The notes: generated by a model from the sequence alone, not told the origin. DNA of 64,000 bases from Bdellovibrionales bacterium (GCA_019637855.1 JAHBUX010000007.1:62001-126000), one strand, 5' to 3'. Positions 1-8,761 are shown, counted from the first letter of the stretch. Numbers and translations: made by a program.

Positions 1-1
1 G

Positions 2-325
2 CATGGGGTGCGAGCCGAAGCGCCAGAGATTCGACACTTTCGCGGCCTTGAAGTCGACTTCACACGCGGACTTCTGCGCTATCGTAAAAGTGAACTCTCT
101 CTCAGTCAGACCAAACTGAAGATTTTAGATTTTCTCATTAGTCACAACGGTCAGATCGTCAGCCGTGAGTCCTTGCTGCAACACTTGAATAAAGATTCGG
201 TCGTACATGATCGCACCGTGGATTCGCACATCTCGCAGCTACGGCGAGCTTTGCGCGAGAAAGGTATGGAGCGCGTGCAAATCTCTTCCATCTACGGTTC
301 CGGGTACAAAATTGAAATTGCTTAA
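2..325 (+). CDS. Response regulator, C-terminal DNA-binding part (partial)
   Basis: The reading frame is open to the left edge, so only the C-terminal ~107 residues are seen. They form an OmpR/PhoB-type winged helix: a beta-strand start around LEVDFTRGLLRY, the helix-turn-helix region from LSQTKLKILDFL to RESLLQHL, a recognition helix at RTVDSHISQLRRAL, and the final hairpin at SSIYGSGYKI. Proteins of this family bind promoter DNA after phosphorylation of an N-terminal receiver domain, which would lie outside the window. The stop codon overlaps the likely start of the histidine kinase that follows, so the two form a two-component pair. The target genes cannot be read from this sequence. Confidence 0.9.
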   Translation, partial: HGVRAEAPEIRHFRGLEVDFTRGLLRYRKSELSLSQTKLKILDFLISHNGQIVSRESLLQHLNKDSVVHDRTVDSHISQLRRALREKGMERVQISSIYGSGYKIEIA

Positions 326-1685
326 AAACCATCCGCTATTTGCCAGCTACGTGGTGCTGCAAATGCTAGCCTTCACTTTGGCTTTCGCTTTAGGGTTGGC
401 CTTTGTTTTCATCTACGTGCCACATAAGAAGAGCGAACTGATCATTGATGAGCTGAGTAAAGGCTGTGAGATCTTACGCCGTCTACAGACCGATCAAGCA
501 CTTTCGACGGAACAGGCACTCGAAAAATTCATCGCCATCAACAAAGGTTTCTTTGTTCATGCCACAGTCCTGAAAAACTCGGTGGGCACGGAACCGGTAT
601 GCACCCCCCAGAAACTGGCAAACAGTCCCGGCTTCATTCAAATGCGAATCGACAACAGTACGGTTTTGGAAACCGACGTACGGCCCCCCACTCCAGCCCA
701 GTTGGAAATGAGAGCCGCCAATGAGACCGAATATGAAATCCAACACCACCATCCCGTCATCTGGGGCATGACCCCTGAGGGGGTTTCAGCAATGGTATTG
801 GGCATTTTTCTTCTGGCTGGATTTCTTTCCTCCTTCGCCGGTGGCCTGATGATCGTGAAAAAGGCTACCCGCGAAGCTGGTGAAGTCATCGATCGTATGA
901 AAAACGGAGATCTGCAAGCGCGCTTCCCTTTCGGTAATAATCGCCTAGCGCAAAACTTCAACGAAATGGCTAGCGAAATTGAAAAACTAGTGCAGCTTCT
1001 GCGCGCCAGCGAGGATGTGCGCGTACGAATCCTGCAAGAACTCACGCACGATTTAAAAACACCGGTTGCGAGTCTTCGGTTGCTGCTCGAATCCCTGCGC
1101 GACAAGAGCGCAGAAATGTCCAAAGAACAGATGGATGATTTCTTCAACACAAGTATCCAAGAGACGCACTATTTCTCACGCTTGGTGCAAGATCTGCTGT
1201 TTATCTCCGGCGTCAACGACCCACAGTTTAAGAAGGGTACAAAGCGTATCGACCTCGCACAGTTAGTCGCCGCGGAACTGACCGTCTTCGCCACCCACGA
1301 TGAAATTAAAAGCATGTTTCACTGCGAATCTGACCCCGCCTTCGTGTATGGCGAAGAGCTCCTTCTACAGCGCCTGGTCCGAAACGGCATCGACAACGCT
1401 TTTTCTTTCGCCGAACACGAAGTCGAAGTGCGACTTAGCGCCACTCCCACCCATTGGTGGATTGATATTTCAGAGGATGGTCCCGGCGCCAGTGAGGAAG
1501 ACATGGCTTTGTTCGGCAATAAAAGATCATCACGCCATCTCCGCACCGATCAACAACGAATTTCTTTGGGGTTGGGCTCTGTGATTATGCGCAAGATCGC
1601 CACCTCTTACGGCGGCGACGTGGCCTTGCAGCGCTCACAAGGACGGCTGAAAGGCGCAACACTGCGTATTTCGTTGAGCCGCTAA
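318..1685 (+). CDS. Sensor histidine kinase
   Basis: This is a membrane histidine kinase of about 455 residues. A first transmembrane segment lies near residues 11-33, then a periplasmic stretch of about 120 residues, a second transmembrane segment near 156-182, and a HAMP-like linker. The phospho-acceptor motif is LTHDLKTP with the histidine near residue 244. The ATPase part has the N box (LVRNGIDNAF), a weak G1 box (SEDGPGAS) and a G2-like GLGSVIM. The frame is open further upstream, but that part overlaps the regulator, so the start is taken as TTG 318; TTG 312 is also possible. It should phosphorylate the regulator encoded just upstream. The signal sensed is unknown. Confidence 0.88.
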   Translation: MLKNHPLFASYVVLQMLAFTLAFALGLAFVFIYVPHKKSELIIDELSKGCEILRRLQTDQALSTEQALEKFIAINKGFFVHATVLKNSVGTEPVCTPQKLANSPGFIQMRIDNSTVLETDVRPPTPAQLEMRAANETEYEIQHHHPVIWGMTPEGVSAMVLGIFLLAGFLSSFAGGLMIVKKATREAGEVIDRMKNGDLQARFPFGNNRLAQNFNEMASEIEKLVQLLRASEDVRVRILQELTHDLKTPVASLRLLLESLRDKSAEMSKEQMDDFFNTSIQETHYFSRLVQDLLFISGVNDPQFKKGTKRIDLAQLVAAELTVFATHDEIKSMFHCESDPAFVYGEELLLQRLVRNGIDNAFSFAEHEVEVRLSATPTHWWIDISEDGPGASEEDMALFGNKRSSRHLRTDQQRISLGLGSVIMRKIATSYGGDVALQRSQGRLKGATLRISLSR

Positions 1686-1694
1686 GACTGCGAA

Positions 1695-2063
1695 CTACTT
1701 CAGTTTAAGCTGGTATCTTGGAGATGCTATGCATTTAAGGCCTATAGACTCGAAAAAAGGACCGATAAAGAACGGGTCAGCATCGATCTGAGCTTGAGAG
1801 ATCTCATCTGAGTAGAACCCCTTAATGAACTTCAAGGTATCACGAGTTTTCGCTAAAGAGTCTTGGCTGTCTTGAGCAAGAATGACAAAATTCCTAGCTA
1901 CACATTTACAAACCGCTGGGATGTTTGGCCCCTCAAATACAGCTGCGCAAGCTTGATCAATCTCGGTTACCCAGCGAGCCTTTTCTTGCGAACTTAAAGG
2001 CGCAGCCCAGGCGGTGGCGGACATCATCAAAATCACTAGAGTCAAAAGCTTCATATATCTCAT
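1695..2063 (-). CDS. Small exported protein of unknown function
   Basis: The protein has 122 residues with a clear Sec signal peptide (hydrophobic stretch LLTLVILMMSATAWAAP, cleavage after AWA). The mature part carries four cysteines, two of them close together in VCKCV, so disulfide bonds in the periplasm are plausible. I do not recognise a family. It lies convergent to the histidine kinase (9 bp between stops) and directly downstream of the M23 peptidase on the same strand with 12 bp between them, so the two may be co-transcribed. That context suggests a cell-envelope role, but this is only inference. Confidence 0.7.
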   Translation of the reverse strand: MRYMKLLTLVILMMSATAWAAPLSSQEKARWVTEIDQACAAVFEGPNIPAVCKCVARNFVILAQDSQDSLAKTRDTLKFIKGFYSDEISQAQIDADPFFIGPFFESIGLKCIASPRYQLKLK

Positions 2064-2075
2064 CCTACCGTATGT

Positions 2076-3326
2076 TTATAAAAATAGACGCGGGTTCTTA
2101 CGCACGCCATTTTGATGGATTTCTAAGTGCAGATGCGGCCCCGTCGAGCGTCCAGTGCTACCAGAACGTGCTATCTGACCACCCTGGCCAACCATTTGAC
2201 CGACCTTCACACTAACTGAGCTAAGGTGCGCGTATACGGACCGAATACCATTGCCATGATCGATGATCACGTGATTTCCCCAGCCGCCGCCACAATAGAT
2301 ATTGCCTCTGCGACAACCAGTTTTGACCTCAACTATGCGCCCACCACGAATGGCTTTTACCGATGTTCCCGTGGGCACGCGGAAATCGATACCGCCGTGA
2401 TGCGAGTGACGGCGTTTATAGATTGGATCCCGTCGACGACCGAATTCCGAGTTGATAGGACCACTAACCGGGCGGATATAGCCCTTACCCGAAGTCTTAA
2501 CCTTCGCCGCCGCCTTAGGTACGGGGATCTTGCTTAAACCCGTGCGGCGGCACGAGTCACAAGGTTTAGCAGCGCCCGCTTCAGTCGGCTCGCTCTCGGT
2601 GGACTTTGCGATTTCAGTAGAAACCTCGTCAGCGGAACGTGAATGGCCTTGCGCCACTTCATAAGGATTGAAGTCGCCTTCACCGTTCAATAAAGACATA
2701 TGAACCCAGCCCGACTCTTGGCGGCCATCAACACGCACCGGAATCCAATTGCCCTTCGGTTTTCCAACGATATGAACTTTGGTGTCATTGCGCAAAAGAC
2801 GAAAAACAGATGCACTAGATGAGGGACCGGTACGCAAGCGAGCCAAACTTTTCACATTGATCTCGAGTACGGCATTCTCAGCTGCAACGGGTTTGCTATC
2901 GATCGGCGCCGGCTCCTGCTCGACGGATTTCTGAATACCGTCCACATCATCGGTGGCTTTGAACTCCAATTGCTCCACCTGAGCGGCCGTCGGTTTAGCC
3001 GTATGCTTCAGCAAAACCCAGCCTTCAATCCACTCATCGTTTTCGTTCTGATATTTCACAGGCGCCCAATAGCGCGCGCCTAAGCGGCCGGTGGCGTATT
3101 TTTCCGCTTCGCCGGTAGCGAAAATCACAGTCTTATCCGGAATCACACCGATCTTGCCCGAGTTCGGTTGCGGGCGCAGATTCAAGCCGTTGGCGGCGTC
3201 AACTACCAGCGGATCACCGGTGTCGAGCTGACCCGGAATGATCGGTCCCGCCAACAACGGTTGGCTTAAGACCAGCGCCAATCCTACGGCAGCCTTCTTG
3301 AATTGTTTTAGTATATAGAGATCCAT
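2076..3326 (-). CDS. SH3-domain M23 family peptidoglycan endopeptidase
   Basis: The protein has 416 residues with an N-terminal signal sequence (about residues 1-27). Two bacterial SH3-like domains follow: one near 38-108 (LNLRPQPNSGKIG) and one near 153-213 (LARLRTGPSSSASVFRLL). The C-terminal LytM/M23 domain (about 282-416) has the zinc ligands H310 and D314 in HHGGID, the HxH motif H398-L-H400, and the assisting H367. All catalytic residues are present, so this should be an active metallopeptidase rather than an EnvC-like activator. Such enzymes cleave peptide cross-links of peptidoglycan in the periplasm. Two close cysteines (CDSC, near 256-259) precede the peptidase domain. Confidence 0.92.
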   Translation of the reverse strand: MDLYILKQFKKAAVGLALVLSQPLLAGPIIPGQLDTGDPLVVDAANGLNLRPQPNSGKIGVIPDKTVIFATGEAEKYATGRLGARYWAPVKYQNENDEWIEGWVLLKHTAKPTAAQVEQLEFKATDDVDGIQKSVEQEPAPIDSKPVAAENAVLEINVKSLARLRTGPSSSASVFRLLRNDTKVHIVGKPKGNWIPVRVDGRQESGWVHMSLLNGEGDFNPYEVAQGHSRSADEVSTEIAKSTESEPTEAGAAKPCDSCRRTGLSKIPVPKAAAKVKTSGKGYIRPVSGPINSEFGRRRDPIYKRRHSHHGGIDFRVPTGTSVKAIRGGRIVEVKTGCRRGNIYCGGGWGNHVIIDHGNGIRSVYAHLSSVSVKVGQMVGQGGQIARSGSTGRSTGPHLHLEIHQNGVRKNPRLFL

Positions 3327-3587
3327 GCCCGGCTACATTTGCAAGGCTGGCACCTCGCCACTCCCAGCGTACATAGCCTAAAATGCAGCTGACGACTCAT
3401 TTTGAGACACCCCTCTCCAGACTCAATTCGGGTGTCGAACAAAAAACGGCTCCCGGTTCATATGAAAGCGTTTTCTTTAATAAATCATAGTTATTTATAT
3501 AACGCGTCCAAATCCTCCCTAGTTTGCTAAGGACTTTGACGCTTCAGCTCCGTTAACTGTTCCAAAACGGAAATCGAAAAGACATTT

Positions 3588-3645
3588 TGTCTCACCCCGT
3601 TTCACTGTGAGACAGCCTCTGTCTCAGAACGAAATACCTGAGACA
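3588..3645. promoter_or_regulatory. Cluster of four TGTCTCA/TGAGACA half-sites
   Basis: Within the 402-bp gene-free stretch 3327-3728 there are two inverted pairs: TGTCTCA at 3588-3594 with TGAGACA at 3608-3614, and TGTCTCA at 3620-3626 with TGAGACA at 3639-3645. A further single TGAGACA is at 3403-3409. Neighbouring half-site centres are about 20, 12 and 19 bp apart. The cluster ends 83 bp before the start of the pilin-like operon. It looks like a binding site for a dimeric regulator. The rest of this intergenic stretch is AT-rich and holds no open frame that I can support. Confidence 0.55.
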
Positions 3646-3728
3646 AAATAATGACTAAATTAGGGATATTTAAGGGAAATATGCCCGAAACTCTTTATAA
3701 ATGACCGTTTATCCGTCAAAGTAGAAGA

Positions 3729-4049
3729 ATGATTTGGTCATTGATCCTCGCAGTATTGGTCGGATTGGCCGCCTTCTTGAGCAGCGTGCAGAATCGCACG
3801 GTGCACTTCGACCAGATGTCGAAAGGCATGCGCGACCGCAAGATATCGGTTTTGCAAACGCAGAACCTTGGTTCGTCGATGCTGACCGCCGGAGTTCGGG
3901 CGCCCGCCTCCGGAGCGTGTGAATCCGATGAGGTGCGCCTACAAGCGATTCAAGGCGGCGCAGTCTGTGTCAAGAGAGTGCTGCTTTGTGGTTCTGCCAC
4001 TTTAAAGGCGGATCAAGCTTGCGTCATGCAGGGCGGTTCCGGTTCCTAA
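3729..4049 (+). CDS. Small membrane-anchored protein at the head of a pilin-like operon
   Basis: The protein has 106 residues with one N-terminal hydrophobic helix (IWSLILAVLVGLAAFLSSV) and a short exported part that contains four cysteines, which could form disulfide bonds outside the cytoplasm. The N-terminus lacks the G-F/Phe-Glu5 signature of a prepilin, so I do not call it a pilin. It is the first gene of a run of four on the same strand with short gaps or overlaps; the following genes include a PilW-like and a PilX-like protein, so a role in pilus or pseudopilus assembly is an inference from context. The start ATG 3729 follows the half-site cluster. Confidence 0.65.
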   Translation: MIWSLILAVLVGLAAFLSSVQNRTVHFDQMSKGMRDRKISVLQTQNLGSSMLTAGVRAPASGACESDEVRLQAIQGGAVCVKRVLLCGSATLKADQACVMQGGSGS

Positions 4050-4086
4050 GAAGAGGGTTTAACGCCGAAAGGCGATGGGGTACGTT

Positions 4087-4797
4087 ATGCAGAAGTATAT
4101 AGTATTAAGCATTGTTATCGGTGTTTGGAGTAGCTCGACTGCTGCGCAATACGTGCGCACACCGCAAGGGGCTAAAAATCCTTATCGTAGTACTTCGACC
4201 AGCGAATCGGGAAGTCAATCGCAAGCGGCGGGCACTCAATCGACCTCTCAGCAATCTACGACTTCACCTACGACCCAAACGCAAACCAACAACCCAGATG
4301 CCCCTCGCCAAGAGACGGTCAACGCTCAAGCGAATGGTTCGGGCGGGATTCGCTTCACTCTACCTAGCAGCACGCAGGTGCAAAGTGCGCGCTGTACGAG
4401 CGACAATGTTTGCTATTCAGTTAAGGTCTGCCAGAAGAATATGAACCCCTGCCCCGCCAACCTGCAGAGCGATCTGACGGTAAAGGCGGAAGCACCGCCT
4501 ACAGCTAGCACTCCGCTAGCGGATCAAAAAACGGGATGGGAAGGCGCTCTAGCCGAGCTGCTACGCCAACGCGAAGAGCAACTGAGCTTGTTTGGCCGAT
4601 CGAGCATTTTCCTCAATATGTCGATTGCCCAAATCCAGCAGCAAATCCAAAGAGATTTGGCTTCAACACAAACGCAACAACAAGCCTCCAATCAGAATAA
4701 TAGCGGGCAAACTAGTGGTGGTACTTCTGGTGGTTCTTCACAAAACACCAACCCGCTCGCCGATCTTCTGGGTCTGTTCTTCGGAGGGCTTCGATGA
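4087..4797 (+). CDS. Exported Gln/Ser/Thr-rich protein in the pilin-like operon
   Basis: The protein has about 236 residues. The N-terminus looks like a signal peptide (YIVLSIVIGVWSSSTAAQ). The mature part is very rich in Ser, Thr, Gln and Asn at both ends, with a more ordinary middle that holds three cysteines (positions around CTSDNVCYSVKVC) and a helix-forming stretch (LAELLRQREEQLSLFG). The low-complexity ends suggest flexible, surface-exposed linkers. I chose ATG 4087 because GGGG lies at a suitable distance before it; ATG 4075 is an alternative with a poor site. Its stop overlaps the start of the next gene (ATGA), which indicates translational coupling. No family is recognised. Confidence 0.65.
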   Translation: MQKYIVLSIVIGVWSSSTAAQYVRTPQGAKNPYRSTSTSESGSQSQAAGTQSTSQQSTTSPTTQTQTNNPDAPRQETVNAQANGSGGIRFTLPSSTQVQSARCTSDNVCYSVKVCQKNMNPCPANLQSDLTVKAEAPPTASTPLADQKTGWEGALAELLRQREEQLSLFGRSSIFLNMSIAQIQQQIQRDLASTQTQQQASNQNNSGQTSGGTSGGSSQNTNPLADLLGLFFGGLR

Positions 4798-5561
4798 TCC
4801 CTCTTAACGCCCGAGGATTTTCATTAATTGAAACCATGGTGGCCGTCGGGATCACGTCTTTCGTGATCCTCTTCGTGCTCTCCCTGTTCACGCAAACGCA
4901 TCTCGACAGCATGAGTATTATGCGCAAAGTGGACACTCAGGAGAATTTACGACTGGCGACGTGGACAACAGAGCGCGCCTTCTCGCACGCCGAGCGCGTG
5001 ACATGGACGACCGGGGCTTTGGAGTCTTTCAGTTTCAGCTCCGGGGGCGGTGCTGTTCGCTCTTATAATTTCAATCGTTTCAGCAACGACACTTCGGGGC
5101 GCGCCCTTTTGTTGGCGGCATTCGCACAAAATACGCGCAACTTTGCAAACCCTGTTTATACGGCGACAGGCCTGTTTTTCCAAGCGCCCACTCGGGCTCA
5201 AGGTGGACGCTTGTCTTATGTGAATTCGACCTCGGGCGCTTTGACTGCCACTGACGCCAATGCGGTTGTCTTTGGTGACATTGTTGAACTGGAAGTGCGT
5301 CAACCACGCATGGCTTTAGGCAATTCTCTGCGCAGCTTCCAGCTTCGCATCGCCATGCGCTCATATGAACAAGATGCACCAATGGCCACGCGCCACTTTT
5401 GTCCACGCGCCGATATCGGCACCTCGGGTTGCCCGGGTATCGGTCGGTATCGGGACTACGAGCGCGTGGTGACTATTCTGTTGCCTTGGAACGCTTCTGA
5501 AACGATTCCTTTCGCGCAATTTCAACTGCCTTTAGGGGGTTATTTCGATGTTCGCCAATAA
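4794..5561 (+). CDS. PilW-like minor pseudopilin
   Basis: The protein has 255 residues and begins with a type IV prepilin signature: a short leader, then RGFSLIETMVAVGITSF with Glu at mature position 5, followed by a hydrophobic helix. Prepilin peptidase would cut before the Phe. The rest is a long globular domain as in PilW-type minor pseudopilins, which prime pilus or type II secretion filament assembly at the inner membrane. A cysteine pair (FCPRADIGTSGC) lies near the C-terminus. The start overlaps the stop of the preceding gene by 4 bp and the end overlaps the next gene by 14 bp, so all are made from one transcript. Confidence 0.82.
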   Translation: MIPLNARGFSLIETMVAVGITSFVILFVLSLFTQTHLDSMSIMRKVDTQENLRLATWTTERAFSHAERVTWTTGALESFSFSSGGGAVRSYNFNRFSNDTSGRALLLAAFAQNTRNFANPVYTATGLFFQAPTRAQGGRLSYVNSTSGALTATDANAVVFGDIVELEVRQPRMALGNSLRSFQLRIAMRSYEQDAPMATRHFCPRADIGTSGCPGIGRYRDYERVVTILLPWNASETIPFAQFQLPLGGYFDVRQ

Positions 5562-7272
5562 AATGTTTTCCGGCGTACAAAACGAAAAAGGTTCGTCCAT
5601 GATCACGATGCTTCTGGTTTCCGGTGTCGTGGTGGGCGGCTTTATGTTTGCTACCGAAGCCATGCGCTCCTCTTGGGGCACGACACAGGAGCAAACGCGA
5701 CGCTCGGCCTGCGAAGACTTAGTGCAGTCGAGTTTGAACAACTTCCGCGCGCTGGGGATGACCTCGCAGATGAATATTCTGATGCCTGGCGCCCGCAATA
5801 TCGATCCGGCGCAAACGGTGAGCACCGATGGCTTAGCCAGTACGGATCGCTGGCCCACAACGGCTGCCCAGCAGATCATTATTCAAGACAACACGGCGAC
5901 TCCGCCTGAGCTCTATGGTTTCCAACTGCTTGAAGGCGGTATCACCGCTTTGAACTCGATTTTGAACAAGCAGACCGATGCCGCCGGCGCCTCTTATTGC
6001 GGAGCAACTTTGGGCGGCCGCTATGTCTCGCCGACTACGCCGGCTCTCCTCGTAGAAGAGGCGATCCCGGGAGCGGTTGAAAATCCAAATACCTCAATCC
6101 GCATTCAGCTGGTGAATTTGAGCACAGGTCAAATCAGCTGCCCGACCAGCTATCCGTTCTATGTTCGTCCTGCCGGTACGACTCCGACAACGGGCTTGCC
6201 CTATCGGATTCCTGCCAACTCGTCAGACGTCCATGGTCTACGCGTCACAGTGACGACTCAATACACGGATCCCCGCACTCCCGGTCAGCGTCAGAACTGC
6301 TCGGCCACAGCGGACTTCTCTTATCCGGTGTTAAAAGATCCGCAGTTGAATGCCAGCAATGTGAACTTTGCGATCGATACGCCGCGCATGTGCCAGACCA
6401 CTCCGGTTTCGGGCCGTGTGACGGTGGCGCCGCCCTCAGATGTGCTGTTAAGAGGGCAGATTCTTTTGTGCCGTGACTACTCGAGCTCAGGCGGCGGTCC
6501 GCGCCGTTGCGCCGGTGGCGTGTCGCCGCAAAACTTCTCAACCTCGAACATCGCTACACCTTGCGACCGCGCCAAGCTGTGCGGCCGCGAGCCGGCAAGT
6601 GTGCGCTGGATTCCATCTGGCACATATGGTTTCGCTCTTGAGATGACGTACAATCAATTGCCGTGGAACTGCCAGGCCAATATGGAAGTGGTGGCTGTTG
6701 ACCCGGCTTACAACCGCAACGAAACGCGCATCGGCTCTACCGGCCGTGTGAACTTGCCGGCTTGTAATACCTCATGCCCGTCGGGCTGGACATTGGTGGC
6801 CGCCGGTTGCCCGAGCGCCAACTGCTCACCGCCACCGCCGCCGCCGCCCCCACCGCCGGAGCCAGACCCGTCGGCGCCGACCAACACCGCCACTGGGCCC
6901 TCATGTACGCCGGGCGATGTGGTCTGCGAAGCGTATGTGGCACATTTTGGTCGCCCACCCGATGCAGCCGGTGCTGCTTTCTGGAACGCAACGCTCGCCG
7001 CCAACCCGGGAATGGATCTCAACGCGACCTTCGCCGCCTCACTAGAGGCCTCATGTATTGCGGGAGATTCGAGTTGTACGCAGTCAGCGCAGAACTATGC
7101 GAATATTCAGAACGCCAACTTTGTCAGTATTAACCAAGGCAATGGCGCAGTTCTGACACAAGGGTATGCGGACAATATCGTCAACAACGTGCCTTCTTGT
7201 GGCTATGGAGATTCAGCGGCTTGCGGTGCGGACTATCTGCCCGATGTGGATACGAATCCTTTAGGCCTGTAA
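5548..7272 (+). CDS. PilX-like pseudopilin-associated protein with DUF4214-like C-terminal part
   Basis: The protein has 574 residues. An N-terminal hydrophobic helix (SSMITMLLVSGVVVGGFMF) after a short charged leader is PilX-like, but the usual Glu5 is missing. A large cysteine-containing exported region follows. A run of ten prolines (about residues 427-437) then acts as a linker to a C-terminal unit starting at about residue 453 with CEAYVAHFGRPPDAAGAAFW, which resembles DUF4214 repeats known from surface and S-layer-type proteins. ATG 5548 has a good GGGGG ribosome site and overlaps the PilW-like gene. A long protein with an add-on domain at the end of a minor-pilin operon is reminiscent of PilY1-type tip adhesins; this function is inference. 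Confidence 0.72.
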   Translation: MFANKMFSGVQNEKGSSMITMLLVSGVVVGGFMFATEAMRSSWGTTQEQTRRSACEDLVQSSLNNFRALGMTSQMNILMPGARNIDPAQTVSTDGLASTDRWPTTAAQQIIIQDNTATPPELYGFQLLEGGITALNSILNKQTDAAGASYCGATLGGRYVSPTTPALLVEEAIPGAVENPNTSIRIQLVNLSTGQISCPTSYPFYVRPAGTTPTTGLPYRIPANSSDVHGLRVTVTTQYTDPRTPGQRQNCSATADFSYPVLKDPQLNASNVNFAIDTPRMCQTTPVSGRVTVAPPSDVLLRGQILLCRDYSSSGGGPRRCAGGVSPQNFSTSNIATPCDRAKLCGREPASVRWIPSGTYGFALEMTYNQLPWNCQANMEVVAVDPAYNRNETRIGSTGRVNLPACNTSCPSGWTLVAAGCPSANCSPPPPPPPPPPEPDPSAPTNTATGPSCTPGDVVCEAYVAHFGRPPDAAGAAFWNATLAANPGMDLNATFAASLEASCIAGDSSCTQSAQNYANIQNANFVSINQGNGAVLTQGYADNIVNNVPSCGYGDSAACGADYLPDVDTNPLGL

Positions 7273-7279
7273 TAGATGT

Positions 7280-8761
7280 TTAGTGCGGCTCCGCTCGGCG
7301 CCGCACTTTCTCTTTGTCACGATCGCGCTCTCGACCGAGACCTCTTCCCTTAACTTTACTCTCGCTCCCGCCCTCAGCTTTCATTTCGGCTTTAGGTGAT
7401 CCGCTTTTGCTGTCGGCTCGTCGTGCTCTGGCTTTGCTTTTCCAATACGGGCAAAGATCACGCATGGGCTTAGCTTCTTTTAAAAACTCCCGATCGACGA
7501 GTCCCAGGGCCCGGGTCAGATCTGAATCTCCTAAGCATTCGGCCAAACGGCGGCCCAGCTCATTTCGATGTGCATCCGACAGACGCGTGTTGGTGTAGCG
7601 CAGCTGACGAACATCAGCGACAACCTCGGCCACTTCCAAAGATGGCTCGTGGTAGGACGGATAAGGCGCATTGGCTGGGGGTGGACGACCTGAGAACGAG
7701 ACCAGCCAACGGTGATCGGGCTGCGGGATCCAGCGGTTCTCGAAGACCTCGATGTTCATGGCGCGGCCGTGCTCGTCCTTCACGCGAAACGGCAATTCGC
7801 CTGGCTTCGCACCCGAAATGTTCTCAGAATAGATTTTTTCACCCCAGGCCATCACAAAATAAGGACGGCCGGCTTTATCCGTTTTACGCGTCTCTTTCAG
7901 ACGAATGGTGCAATAGGTGGAAGACAGGTTTTGCAAATAGCGGATATCACGAATTCCGAGTTTGTAGGCAAAGTCGATCTGCTTGATTAAGCAGGGTGAG
8001 TCCATGATGTTCAACCGCACCAGGAATGGAAATTTGATACCTGTGCGTTCGTCGTAGTAGTCTCCGGCAACGAATTCATACCAAAATAAACCAAGTTTAT
8101 ATTGAGCGCTAATCTCCGGGGCAGGCTTGGCCTGCATTTGGTCCATGCGGAAGGTGTCGCTGCTGTAGGGAACCCAATAGGTTTTATTTTGCCCGCTAGC
8201 CGTAATAAAGCGAGGAGCGAAAATGCGACCGAGACCTTTAGCGCCGATCAGGAGCTCACCGGGCGGTAGCTTATCTTTGGGCGGTGGAGCGCCCTGGGCT
8301 TCAAAGCGCGAGATCACGCGCTCAAGACGGCTGACAGTGTAGCGCAGATACACAAAACGATCGTCATAGGTGAAGGCGTCGAAATCCGGCCGCAATTCCA
8401 GACCGCCGGCGAACAGAATCAGATTTTCATCAGTACCAAAAAAGAATTTCCGACCTTGATGGAAAAAGCGGCCCCAGGCGGTGCCCATTTTACCGGGCAA
8501 AATGTCGGTGCGCATGAGGTCGACAAAATCCATACGAAACTCCGGACCTTGTTCAGGCCCAGTTTTTTTCGACGCCGGTGCAACAGACGGAGCATGTGCG
8601 GTCTGCGCATGTTGGGGTGCCGTCGCAGCAGCAGGCTCTGCAGACTTGGCAGCGGGACGAGGTTGAAGAGCGGGAAGATTCGGCAACGAACGCTTGAAAA
8701 ACGCAAACGCCAAGGCCCCAGCCAAAAGAAGTCCCACGAGAATCATAAGCATGCGATTCAT
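7280..8761 (-). CDS. Membrane-anchored protein of unknown function with basic tail
   Basis: The protein has 493 residues. A single N-terminal transmembrane helix (MLMILVGLLLAGALAFAFF) is followed by a Pro/Ala-rich linker of about 40 residues and then a large globular periplasmic domain with many aromatic residues. The last ~45 residues are highly charged and mostly basic (runs of Arg, Lys, Asp, Glu), with a low-complexity look. I do not recognise a family. It is convergent with the pilin-like operon, and no partner is obvious. The strongly basic end could contact the envelope, nucleic acid or an acidic partner, but nothing in the sequence decides this. Confidence 0.75.
   Translation of the reverse strand: MNRMLMILVGLLLAGALAFAFFKRSLPNLPALQPRPAAKSAEPAAATAPQHAQTAHAPSVAPASKKTGPEQGPEFRMDFVDLMRTDILPGKMGTAWGRFFHQGRKFFFGTDENLILFAGGLELRPDFDAFTYDDRFVYLRYTVSRLERVISRFEAQGAPPPKDKLPPGELLIGAKGLGRIFAPRFITASGQNKTYWVPYSSDTFRMDQMQAKPAPEISAQYKLGLFWYEFVAGDYYDERTGIKFPFLVRLNIMDSPCLIKQIDFAYKLGIRDIRYLQNLSSTYCTIRLKETRKTDKAGRPYFVMAWGEKIYSENISGAKPGELPFRVKDEHGRAMNIEVFENRWIPQPDHRWLVSFSGRPPPANAPYPSYHEPSLEVAEVVADVRQLRYTNTRLSDAHRNELGRRLAECLGDSDLTRALGLVDREFLKEAKPMRDLCPYWKSKARARRADSKSGSPKAEMKAEGGSESKVKGRGLGRERDRDKEKVRRRAEPH
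7283..7316 (+). terminator. Hairpin terminator after the pilin-like operon
   Basis: An inverted repeat AGTGCGGC...GCCGCACT starts 11 bp after the operon's stop codon and is followed by TTTCTCTTT. It lies inside the last codons of the convergent gene at 7280-8761, so it may serve the plus strand while being read through as coding sequence on the other. Confidence 0.6.

Noticed and set aside
2226-2537. Plus-strand frame of 103 codons over the M23 peptidase gene
   Set aside because: It lies opposite the conserved catalytic domain of the peptidase and has no features of its own.
3729-4049. Calling the 106-residue protein a type IV pilin
   Set aside because: It lacks the Gly-Phe cleavage site and Glu5; only the hydrophobic N-terminal helix and the gene context are pilin-like.
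6708-7022. Minus-strand frame with a poly-Gly run
   Set aside because: It is the reverse of the proline-codon run in the PilX-like gene.
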